A stretch of DNA of 52,265 nucleotides from Opitutales bacterium. GTDB taxonomy: Bacteria > Verrucomicrobiota > Verrucomicrobiia > Opitutales > Oceanipulchritudinaceae. The first letter of the stretch is position 1. Every line of letters starts with the position of its first letter. The stretch is from contig JAFGLA010000062.1 of NCBI GenBank assembly GCA_016928295.1, positions 1 through 52,265 on the forward strand, in the 5' to 3' direction. Made by a program: the position numbers and the translations under genes. The notes below the pieces were generated by a model, which saw nothing but the letters and a program-made list of their open reading frames with translations, was not told the DNA's origin and searched no databases. This document shows positions 46,094 to 52,265 of this stretch, in pieces.

Positions 46094-46954
46094 CTACGCC
46101 AGTGCTTCTTCGTTAAGTTGCATTTCACCGACTCGCGTCGCCGGACCGGTCATCGTCACGTGGTAGCCCTCGTCGATGTGCAGCTTCAGCAAGCCGCCGG
46201 GCATGTGCACGGTGATGTCGCTGTCAACAAGACCGAGCCTTCGTGCCACGCTGCCAGCCGCGCTTGAGCTGCTTCCGCTTGCGAGAGTGTAGCCCGCGCC
46301 GCGTTCCCAGATTTCAATTTGAATGTTGTTCCTGTCCAGAACTTTGAGCAGCTGGACGTTCGTGCGGTTGGGGAAACGCTTGTCGTTCTCGATGTGCGGG
46401 CCGATTTTGCGCGCCAGCTCTTCGCTGACTTCATCCATGGGAAGGACGCAGTGCGGGTTGCCGATTGTGGCGGCGCAGTAGCGGTAGTCGGTCCCGAGAA
46501 CGGAGATTGTTTCATTGAGCACTTCGCGCACCGGCTCCTTGGGCAGGACGGGGATTGTGTCGCTACTGAAGCTTACCTTGCCCATCTCCACGGTGATGAG
46601 GCCGTCGCTGTGGACCTGACTTTTTACGACGCCGCCAGGGGTGCGAATGGTGAACTCCTCGTTGCGCACCCGACCGCTGTCGTAAAGGTAGCGTGTGAAA
46701 ATGCGCAGTCCGTTGCCGCTTTTTTCAGCTTCGCTTCCGTCGGGGTTGTATATGCGAAGGCCGAAATTGGCCCCCTCCACAGGGCAAGGCCCCCAGAGTA
46801 TTCCGTCGGAGCCGAGGCCGAAGTTGCGGTGGCAGATGCGGACAATTTCCTCTTCGGAGTAGGGGATTGTCTCGTGGCAGCCGGAGAGATCCGCAGGGTC
46901 GAGCACAAGGTAGTCATTACCCAGCGCGTGGTATTTGTGGAAAGGGATTGGCAT
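46094..46954 (-). CDS. DapF-family epimerase homologue with Ser in place of both catalytic Cys
   Basis: 286 residues from the ATG at 46954; a TTG start 13 codons earlier is possible. The fold and landmarks are those of diaminopimelate epimerase: FHKYHALGNDYLVLD, FGLGSDGIL, IYNPDGSEAEKSGNGLR, IGNPHCV and ERGAGYTLASGSSS. In classical DapF the two Cys that shuttle the proton lie in CGNG and ACGSG. Here they are Ser79 and Ser226 (both codons AGC), so a thiolate mechanism is impossible. It is either a variant epimerase or isomerase using serines or another residue, or has a new function. It is divergent from hisI with 89 bases between starts. I withhold the dapF symbol. Confidence 0.8.
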   Translation of the reverse strand: MPIPFHKYHALGNDYLVLDPADLSGCHETIPYSEEEIVRICHRNFGLGSDGILWGPCPVEGANFGLRIYNPDGSEAEKSGNGLRIFTRYLYDSGRVRNEEFTIRTPGGVVKSQVHSDGLITVEMGKVSFSSDTIPVLPKEPVREVLNETISVLGTDYRYCAATIGNPHCVLPMDEVSEELARKIGPHIENDKRFPNRTNVQLLKVLDRNNIQIEIWERGAGYTLASGSSSSAAGSVARRLGLVDSDITVHMPGGLLKLHIDEGYHVTMTGPATRVGEMQLNEEALA

Positions 46955-47043
46955 AATCCGCGAGAGTATGGGAAAGGCATTACGTCTTCGCAAGCAATCG
47001 CTGCGCTTGAACCCTTGGTATTGTTCGCTTTATGCTGTGATGC

Positions 47044-47466
47044 ATGAGTCACGAAATCGAAGAGGGCATTGTCGAGCGTCTGGATTTTGACAAGCTGGGA
47101 AAGGTCGCAGCCTGCGGGCAGGCCTTGCTTCCTGTTGTCGTCCAACATGCAGACACGCAAGAGGTTCTCGTTGTCGCATACGCCAATCGCGAGGCTTTGA
47201 CGCGCACCTTGAAGGACCGCGTGGCGGTGTTCTGGTCATCCAGCCGCAACGAGCTGTGGATAAAGGGGGCCACGAGCGGAGATTATCTCGACCTTGTGGA
47301 TGTGCGTGTAAACTGCGAACAAAACTCCCTGCTGTACATTGTGCGCCCGCGTGGCGTGGGCGGCTGTCACACCAAGGGGGCGGACGGAAAGAATCGCATG
47401 AGCTGCTATTACAGGCGCATCGTTGGCGATGGAATTCTCGATTGGGTTAAGGAGCGTCTGCAATAG
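47044..47466 (+). CDS. hisI: Phosphoribosyl-AMP cyclohydrolase (HisI), variant metal site
   Basis: 140 residues from ATG. HisI opens the purine ring of phosphoribosyl-AMP in histidine synthesis. The HisI core is clear: LVVAYANREALTRTL, VAVFWSSSRNELWIKG and the zinc cysteines Cys91, Cys108 (GGCHT) and Cys121 (SCYYR). The magnesium-binding triad, usually DxDxD around the first Cys, reads N90-C-E92-Q-N94, replacing all three aspartates. This may mark a subfamily rather than loss of function, since the rest is conserved. There is no fused HisE domain, and no other his gene is nearby. It is divergent from the dapF-like gene. Confidence 0.85.
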   Translation: MSHEIEEGIVERLDFDKLGKVAACGQALLPVVVQHADTQEVLVVAYANREALTRTLKDRVAVFWSSSRNELWIKGATSGDYLDLVDVRVNCEQNSLLYIVRPRGVGGCHTKGADGKNRMSCYYRRIVGDGILDWVKERLQ

Positions 47467-47559
47467 AACATCCGTGCGTCTTTCCCCTCAGGAATCCATC
47501 CTGCCTCCTCGGTTCGTCTATTTGCAGACGCGCCCTCGTTTGAAGTAACTGCATTTGGG

Positions 47560-47597
47560 CAAAAAAAACGCAGCCCCGCGTGACGTGGGGCTGCGTC
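47560..47597 (-). terminator. Terminator of the unknown gene at 47.6 kb
   Basis: A perfect 10-bp stem, ACGCAGCCCC (47568-47577) with GGGGCTGCGT (47587-47596), followed on the minus strand by a run of T. It starts 24 bases after the stop of the 226-residue protein gene. Confidence 0.88.
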
Positions 47598-47620
47598 AGT
47601 GAAATTGATGCTAACTAACT

Positions 47621-48301
47621 CTACTTGGCTGGCTCCGCTGCGGCTTCTTCGGCTTGTTTTTTAGCTGCTTCCGCCGCGGCGGCTCTTGCCTTGAACATTT
47701 CCTGTTTTGTCTTCAGCTCGTGAATCACGGCGTTGGAAAGTTTCACGGTGTCCAAGTCTTTGGCGTGTTTTTTTACGAACTCGACAATTAGCGTCTTGTT
47801 GACGGCGCGGACGCCCTTTTCCTTCATCTGGCTGATGATATACTTTGTCGCCAGCATGTATGTGAGAACGAGCGCCTGCTTTTCGTCGGCGCGCTTTTCA
47901 AGGTAGAACTGCGAATTGGGCAGCTTCTTCCACATCTGATTTGTCGGGATGAAGCAGGTCTTTGTGTTGTCAGGATTGACCGAATCAGTGACATCCACCA
48001 TCTCACCCTCAGGAGTCTGGAACACTGCGCGGGGCGTGACCTCGATAATCCTGTAACCGCTGCCATCGACCTTGAATTCGCTAAGTGCCCAGCCAAATAC
48101 TGCCTTGCCCTTTTCCTCTTTAATCAGGTCTTCAACGAGAACCTTGCCGTCGTTTACCGTGGCGTGTTCGCTGGTGTCGTGCCGCACGTATATCGCGTCT
48201 GCAAGCTGTGGCTTGTTCTTTTCTTCAAGATGCTGGGGGTAGGTTATGGACTTCCACTTGCCCTCGATGGGCAGCTCTGGCAACGCGATAGAAAGCTTCA
48301 T
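47621..48301 (-). CDS. Lysine-rich protein of unknown function
   Basis: 226 residues from ATG, without signal peptide or membrane helix, so probably cytoplasmic. Residues 1-110 look like a compact beta-containing domain (KAVFGWALSEFKVDGSGYRI, then EVTPRAVFQTPEGEMVDVTD). Similar patterns occur in several uncharacterised bacterial proteins, but I cannot name the family. Residues 130-195 are helical. The last 25 residues are an Ala/Glu/Lys tail (AAEAAKKQAEEAAAEPAK), suggesting a flexible charged extension. It is a single gene with a very good terminator. Confidence 0.6.
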   Translation of the reverse strand: MKLSIALPELPIEGKWKSITYPQHLEEKNKPQLADAIYVRHDTSEHATVNDGKVLVEDLIKEEKGKAVFGWALSEFKVDGSGYRIIEVTPRAVFQTPEGEMVDVTDSVNPDNTKTCFIPTNQMWKKLPNSQFYLEKRADEKQALVLTYMLATKYIISQMKEKGVRAVNKTLIVEFVKKHAKDLDTVKLSNAVIHELKTKQEMFKARAAAAEAAKKQAEEAAAEPAK

Positions 48302-48448
48302 AATGTATGGGGTAGGGGGTGATGATTTACCTTGGGAGAATTTACAGTGAGAACGTCAGGACGCCATGCTTTTTTGCATGAGGTGTATTTTTTGCTGTGA
48401 TTCGGATGCTTGCGCCCCTCTCCGTATTTGGCTTATCATCACTGGCAT

Positions 48449-50116
48449 ATGTTGCGCTTTTTGCGGATACGCAATCTGGCTGTGCTCGAACATGCGGAAC
48501 TGGAGTTTTCCGCAGGCTTCACAGCTGTCACTGGTGAGACCGGCGCTGGCAAGAGCGTGCTTCTTGGCGCGCTGGGCTTGCTTGCGGGACGAAGGGCCGA
48601 TCGCGAGTCCATTCGTCGTGGCGGCGAGGAAATGGGCGTCGAAGGCGGAATACAGCTTCATAATCACGAAGCCGTTGACGTTTGGCTGGAAGAGCGCGCC
48701 CTGCCCACATGCGAGGACGGGCTGCTACTTATCCAGAGGACCGTTTATCGCGACAAGCCCGGGCGAATACTCGTGAACGGCATGTTGACCACGCAGGCAA
48801 ATTTGCACGAGCTTGGCGCCTTCTGGCTGGATATTCACGGCCCGGGCGAGGCTCAGACCCTGTTCAGCGAGCGCAAACAACTGGAACTTCTCGACAGTTA
48901 CGCAAAGAACGATCCCCTGCTTGCCCGTTACGGCGAGTCGTTCCGCCGCTGGAAGGCGTTGCTTTCCAAGGCCGAAGAGCTGCGAAGCGCACGTCGCCTT
49001 GGGCCGGACGAGATTGAATTCCTGCGCACGCAGGTGGACAAGATCGAACGCGCGAAGTTGAGCGAGGATTCCGTAGCGGCACTGGAGCGCGACTTTATGC
49101 GCCTTGAGAGCGCAAGGGAGCTTGTCGCGGGCGCAGCAGGGCTTGCCGGTCGCATCAGCGGTGCGCGGGGTATTTGTGCCTCTATGGCGGAGCTTGTAAA
49201 CGATGCGCGGCGTTTGTCTCGTCTGGATGCCGCCTTGGGAGAACTGGCAAACAGGCTCGACAGCGTGTCGATAGAGTTGTCCGACATAGCCTCGGATTAC
49301 GCCCATGCAGCGCGAGAGTGCAGCTTTGATGAGCGCAGCGCAAAGCTGCTACGCGAGCGGATGGAAATTTGGATGGAGCTGAAGCGCAAATACGGGCCGG
49401 ATGTAAAAAGCGTCAACGCTCGCGGCGTGGAGCTTCGCACTCGCATCGAGGAGCAGGGCGACGTGGAGGGGCAGATTGAAAAGGCGCTTAGGGAGGCCGA
49501 TTCTTTGGCCGGAGAGCTTTCCCGCATTGGTGAAGAGCTTCGCAGCCGTAGAGAAGCAGCCGCGCATGAGCTTGGGGAGAAGTCCGGCTCTTTGCTCTCG
49601 CGGCTTGGTTTCAAGAACGCGAAGCTGCGCGTGGAAGTGTTTAAGGAGTCGGAGTTGCGCGAATACGGCGACAGTGCCTGCCGGATTGTGTTTGCGCCCA
49701 ATCCCGGGATGCCGCCGCGTCCGCTGGCGAAAATCGCGTCCTCGGGTGAGCTTGCGCGCGTGATGCTTGCCATCAAAACCGTGCTCGCCGAGGCGGATTC
49801 GACGCCTGTTCTCGTGTTTGACGAGGTGGATGCCAATGTCGGCGGCGAGGCTGCCGTGGAGGTTGGCAAGGAGCTGGCTGGGCTGGGAGCGCGTCATCAG
49901 GTGTTTGCAGTGACGCATCTTCCGCAGGTTGCCGCATTGGCCTCGGCCCACTATCTGGTGCAGAAAACCCAGAAGGAGGATGACACGCAGGTGTCTATCA
50001 GCCCGCTGCACGATGGGCGCGAAAGCCGCGTTGCTGAACTCGCTCGAATGCTGGGTGACCGCCATTCAAAGCAGGCGATCGAGCACGCCGAGTCTTTGCT
50101 CGCAAAGGCGCTTTGA
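48449..50116 (+). CDS. recN: DNA repair protein RecN
   Basis: 555 residues from the ATG at 48449 (MLRFLRIRNLAVLEHAEL); 13 extra codons upstream are open. RecN is an SMC-like ATPase acting at double-strand breaks. The N-terminal head has Walker A TGETGAGKSVLLGAL. The middle (about 160-390) is a coiled coil shorter than in true SMC proteins. The C-terminal head has the signature segment ASSGELARVMLAIKTVL, Walker B TPVLVFDEVDANVGG and the switch VTHLPQVAALA. The length is normal for the family. It is a single gene, with no visible LexA box, no Shine-Dalgarno sequence and no obvious terminator. Confidence 0.94.
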   Translation: MLRFLRIRNLAVLEHAELEFSAGFTAVTGETGAGKSVLLGALGLLAGRRADRESIRRGGEEMGVEGGIQLHNHEAVDVWLEERALPTCEDGLLLIQRTVYRDKPGRILVNGMLTTQANLHELGAFWLDIHGPGEAQTLFSERKQLELLDSYAKNDPLLARYGESFRRWKALLSKAEELRSARRLGPDEIEFLRTQVDKIERAKLSEDSVAALERDFMRLESARELVAGAAGLAGRISGARGICASMAELVNDARRLSRLDAALGELANRLDSVSIELSDIASDYAHAARECSFDERSAKLLRERMEIWMELKRKYGPDVKSVNARGVELRTRIEEQGDVEGQIEKALREADSLAGELSRIGEELRSRREAAAHELGEKSGSLLSRLGFKNAKLRVEVFKESELREYGDSACRIVFAPNPGMPPRPLAKIASSGELARVMLAIKTVLAEADSTPVLVFDEVDANVGGEAAVEVGKELAGLGARHQVFAVTHLPQVAALASAHYLVQKTQKEDDTQVSISPLHDGRESRVAELARMLGDRHSKQAIEHAESLLAKAL

Positions 50117-50156
50117 ATCGTAGAGCAAATGCCAAAATAAACCCAAAATAAGAGTA

Positions 50157-50250
50157 TTTAACCGCAGATTACGCAGATTTTCTCAGATTACTAAGAAACA
50201 AAGAGTTACTTCTTATATCTGCGTTAATCCCTGCTTATCTGCGGATAAAA
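50157..50250. repeat. Imperfect inverted repeat with CGCAGAT motifs
   Basis: The left arm, TTTAACCGCAGATTA (50157-50171), matches the complement of the right arm, TTATCTGCGGATAAA (about 50235-50249), at 13 of 15 positions. Further CGCAGAT copies lie inside both arms (GCAGATTTTCTCAGATTA, and ATCTGCG at 50218-50224). The element lies between recN and the next gene and looks like a short dispersed element. The ACCGCAGATT start resembles the ACCACAGAG and ACCACGGAG segments at 471 and 4587. No open frame is contained. Confidence 0.5.
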
Positions 50251-50356
50251 CATCTTGTTGTATTTGAGAAGACTTTTGGCAACCGCTCTAACGCAAAAAC
50301 GCTGAACGCTTGCCAACTTACGAGTCGTTCACGCCAGAGCCTGATTCAGGCGCCAG

Positions 50357-51001
50357 CTATGCGGCGTCGGACTGAGGCATTTGATTCTTCGCCGCGCTGA
50401 ACACCTCGTCGTCTTTTTTGCTGAACGCCGAGATGTTTGCCACGAAGCCTTCGAGTTTCATGTCGTAAGGCTCCATTCTTGCGCTGATTGTGATGTTGCA
50501 ACCGTAGCGTCCTTCTTCCACCAGCACCTCCATATCCAAAGGCAGGTAACGGCAGCTAAAGTCGGAGCGTTCAACATGCTTGCGCTTCATGTTTGCCATG
50601 CGAACAAGCGACGAGGCCACGTTTTGTGTGTATTCCTCCGCATCCAGTCCGGCGTTAAGCATGACCTGGCGCACCAGAGTGGAGTAGTAGAAAAACTCGG
50701 AAACTTTGAGGCTTGTTATGTCCGCGCCAAGGGCATCGAAGATGGCCGGGCTGTCCAGCACCCTGTTGCGCATCTGCGGGTCGTTCACAATGGCGTTGAC
50801 CTCCTCTTCCGAAAGGATGTCTCGCCCAAGCGTTTCGTGGATGAACGCCATGTCCTCCGCCGTCAACAGCCCGATTTCGTCGTGGTACGCCTCGTAATGG
50901 ATTTCTTCCATATAGCAATGAAAGTCGGCCCCGGGCATCGTCACTTGAATGTAAAAAACTCTTCTGTTGGCAGAACCGGAGTTTATTTCGCCCTCGGGCA
51001 T
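50357..51001 (-). CDS. Protein of unknown function, 214 residues
   Basis: Starts with ATG at 51001. It is acidic, with no signal peptide or membrane helix. Residues 1-30 form a likely strand (RRVFYIQVTMPG). The middle (45-145) is helical, with a duplicated look (LTAEDMAFIHETLG and LSEEEVNAIVNDP). The end is beta-like (LDMEVLVEEGRYGCNITISA). I recognise no family; a small cytoplasmic adaptor is conceivable. Two tRNA genes lie just upstream on the same strand. Confidence 0.55.
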   Translation of the reverse strand: MPEGEINSGSANRRVFYIQVTMPGADFHCYMEEIHYEAYHDEIGLLTAEDMAFIHETLGRDILSEEEVNAIVNDPQMRNRVLDSPAIFDALGADITSLKVSEFFYYSTLVRQVMLNAGLDAEEYTQNVASSLVRMANMKRKHVERSDFSCRYLPLDMEVLVEEGRYGCNITISARMEPYDMKLEGFVANISAFSKKDDEVFSAAKNQMPQSDAA

Positions 51002-51080
51002 GCGGGCGGAGTCAGCAACAGTGGCGTACGCAACTTGTAAGTTCGTTCCGCTGATAATTAAGCGTAAGCTCTTGGCTTAA

Positions 51081-51156
51081 TGGAGCCAGCTGCCGGAGTC
51101 GAACCGGCGACCTACTCATTACAAGTGAGTTGCTCTACCAACTGAGCTAAGCTGGC
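51081..51156 (-). tRNA. tRNA-Thr (UGU)
   Basis: 76 bases including encoded CCA. The acceptor stem GCCAGCT/AGCTGGC is perfect, the anticodon loop CTTGTAA gives anticodon UGU, the T-arm CGCCGG-TTCGACT-CCGGC is standard, and the discriminator base is U. It lies 30 bases downstream of tRNA-Lys on the same strand. Confidence 0.95.
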
Positions 51157-51186
51157 CCGCTGTATCCGGCTTACTGGAAGAAGAAG

Positions 51187-51262
51187 TGGTACCTGGCCTG
51201 GGACTCGAACCCAGAACCAACAGATTAAGAGTCTGCTGCTCTACCAATTGAGCTAGCCAGGC
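51187..51262 (-). tRNA. tRNA-Lys (CUU)
   Basis: 76 bases including encoded CCA. The anticodon stem AGA/TCT region encloses CTCTTAA, anticodon CUU. The acceptor stem is GCCTGGC/GCCAGGT, so the first pair is a G-U wobble. T-loop TTCGAGT. It is the promoter-proximal member of the pair with tRNA-Thr. Confidence 0.94.
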
Positions 51263-51406
51263 ACTTCGTTTCTGCCGTTAAGCAAGTGAAGGCCCCGAGT
51301 AAATACAGGGAGTAATTTTCTGCAAGAGAAAATTGTGCGAAAATCTATTTTCACCGCTATGCCCAGTATTTATCAGGCTTCGGGAGCAGATAAACCATGC
51401 CTTGCT

Positions 51407-52078
51407 TTACTGGCTGTCCTGAAACTCTATACGCTGGCGCAGGCGAATGGCCTCCTTGCGCCGGTCGTTCATGGAGCGAACGTCATAGTTGGGTATGCTT
51501 ATAGTTCCGCCCTTGCGGATGATTTCATCTTCAGTGGCAATCTGTTGTTCGAGAGACTTCTGATACTCCTGTTGGAGGCGAAGATTCTCTTTCTCCATGC
51601 GGGCAAGTTCCGCATCGCGCTGTGCCATCTGTTCGCGCAGAGCCACCACCGAGGGATCTTCTTGCTGTTGGTCTTCTTCTAGAGCTGCAAGACGCTGTTT
51701 CATCTCGTCCTGTTGCCGGGCAAGCAAAGCCCTCTGTCTTTCAAGTTCTGCAAGCGCGGCTTCGGCCTTTGCCCGCTGTTCCGCTTCAGCCGCAAGCCTT
51801 TCGTTAAGGGCGGCAATTTCTGCAAGGCGCGTCTGTTCTGCCAGCTCCTTTTGGCGCTGTGCGAGGCGTTCCGCTTCGGCAGCTTGAGCGCGAGCCTTGG
51901 CTGCGGCAGCCTCGGCTGCGCGCGTTTCGGCCTCAAGGCGTGCACGGTCTTCATCGGCACGGGCTTTTTCTTGTAAAAGGGCCTCTTCGTGGCGCGAGTT
52001 CTGGTTGTGGACGTAGTAGCCGCCGCCACCGATGGCGAGCGCTGCCAACACAAGTATGATGATTGCAGGCTTGTTCAT
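51407..52078 (-). CDS. Membrane-anchored coiled-coil protein
   Basis: 223 residues from ATG. One membrane helix (about residues 4-23, IIILVLAALAIGGGGYYV) is followed by a charged coiled coil to about residue 185, rich in Ala, Glu, Arg and Gln (RARLEAETRAAEAAAAKARA). The short C-terminal part (KGGTISIPNYDVRSMNDR) may be a globular cap. The N-terminus is cytoplasmic and the rod presumably periplasmic, resembling TolA or LPXTG-less spacers, but no family is certain. A perfect 13-base dyad lies upstream at 52132-52144. Function unknown. Confidence 0.65.
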   Translation of the reverse strand: MNKPAIIILVLAALAIGGGGYYVHNQNSRHEEALLQEKARADEDRARLEAETRAAEAAAAKARAQAAEAERLAQRQKELAEQTRLAEIAALNERLAAEAEQRAKAEAALAELERQRALLARQQDEMKQRLAALEEDQQQEDPSVVALREQMAQRDAELARMEKENLRLQQEYQKSLEQQIATEDEIIRKGGTISIPNYDVRSMNDRRKEAIRLRQRIEFQDSQ

Positions 52079-52131
52079 TGTGACACAGGTTCGGAGGTTG
52101 ATGGGAGTGCTTTGAAAACCCTAGCTAATTT

Positions 52132-52144
52132 GCGTCAATGACGC
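52132..52144 (-). promoter_or_regulatory. Perfect dyad upstream of the coiled-coil membrane gene
   Basis: GCGTCA (52132-52137), A, TGACGC (52139-52144). It lies 53 bases upstream of the start. Possible operator; on the minus strand its inner part also resembles a -35 box (TTGACG), but no good -10 follows. Confidence 0.3.
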
Positions 52145-52265
52145 TTGTCATGTGTTCCAGTATCGGAAAACATGTTACGGAGTGTTTGAAAACCGGACTC
52201 CCGTCGGAATGCGGGTGCCTTTTCGGTGAAAAACCTTCCCATTCGGCTCGGGGAATCCCGATTCA

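Overview
The window looks like a chromosomal contig from a Gram-negative, carbohydrate-degrading bacterium, most likely of the Planctomycetes-Verrucomicrobia-Chlamydiae assemblage and plausibly Lentisphaerota or Kiritimatiellota. This is inference. It rests on HPr kinase in a Gram-negative setting, secreted lipoproteins with transglutaminase domains, FGE-sulfatase and HEAT-repeat proteins, a DUF1504-type Na+/H+ antiporter, several carbohydrate-active enzymes and a moderately high G+C content. Most genes are housekeeping or metabolic. There are no insertion sequences, CRISPR arrays, rRNA genes or obvious prophage genes. Most start codons lack a visible Shine-Dalgarno sequence.

Layout. 1-5.3 kb: the 3' end of a GH94 phosphorylase, a small membrane protein, an Uup-type ABC-F ATPase, ferritin, a 1-Cys/AhpC-type peroxiredoxin, an exported protein and a 30-residue basic protein. 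5.4-7.4 kb: ribD and rdgB. 7.6-11.3 kb: a 1214-residue protein with a degenerate receiver domain and a giant coiled coil containing a 261-residue tandem duplication. 11.5-13.5 kb: a metal-efflux permease with a Cys/His-rich tail and its MerR regulator, read from a textbook 19-bp-spacer promoter. 13.7-16.7 kb: an ion antiporter and a soluble chemoreceptor-like protein. 16.7-19.7 kb: a secreted GH127 enzyme divergent from an AraC regulator. 19.7-24.7 kb: an apparent operon of an exported protein, a TPR/DUF3857/transglutaminase lipoprotein and HPr kinase.

25-33.7 kb: clpB, an A+T-rich DUF4062-type gene that looks acquired and may be a defence or signalling effector, mrdA (PBP2), a FecCD-type permease with a HmuV-like ATPase, and yicC. 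33.7-42.3 kb: trpB, a cellobiose-2-epimerase-like enzyme, the YifB ATPase, a SIS-domain protein with a dCMP deaminase, radC, and a membrane-anchored FGE-domain protein. 42.3-46 kb: a GNAT acetyltransferase, DUF1634 plus a TauE/SafE exporter, and a HEAT-repeat protein. 46-52 kb: a DapF-family protein with both catalytic cysteines replaced by serine, divergent from a hisI with an altered metal site, then recN, two tRNA genes, three unrecognised or structural proteins and a short dispersed-type repeat.

Functional links visible here are oxidative and iron stress (ferritin next to peroxiredoxin), metal efflux (MerR plus permease), plant-glycan use (GH127 plus AraC; GH94 and the epimerase at distant loci), and a lipoprotein-HprK operon. 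The strongest candidates for undescribed biology are the DUF4062 gene, the pseudo-receiver coiled-coil protein, the serine-substituted DapF homologue, and the possible separately translated metallothionein-like tail of the permease.
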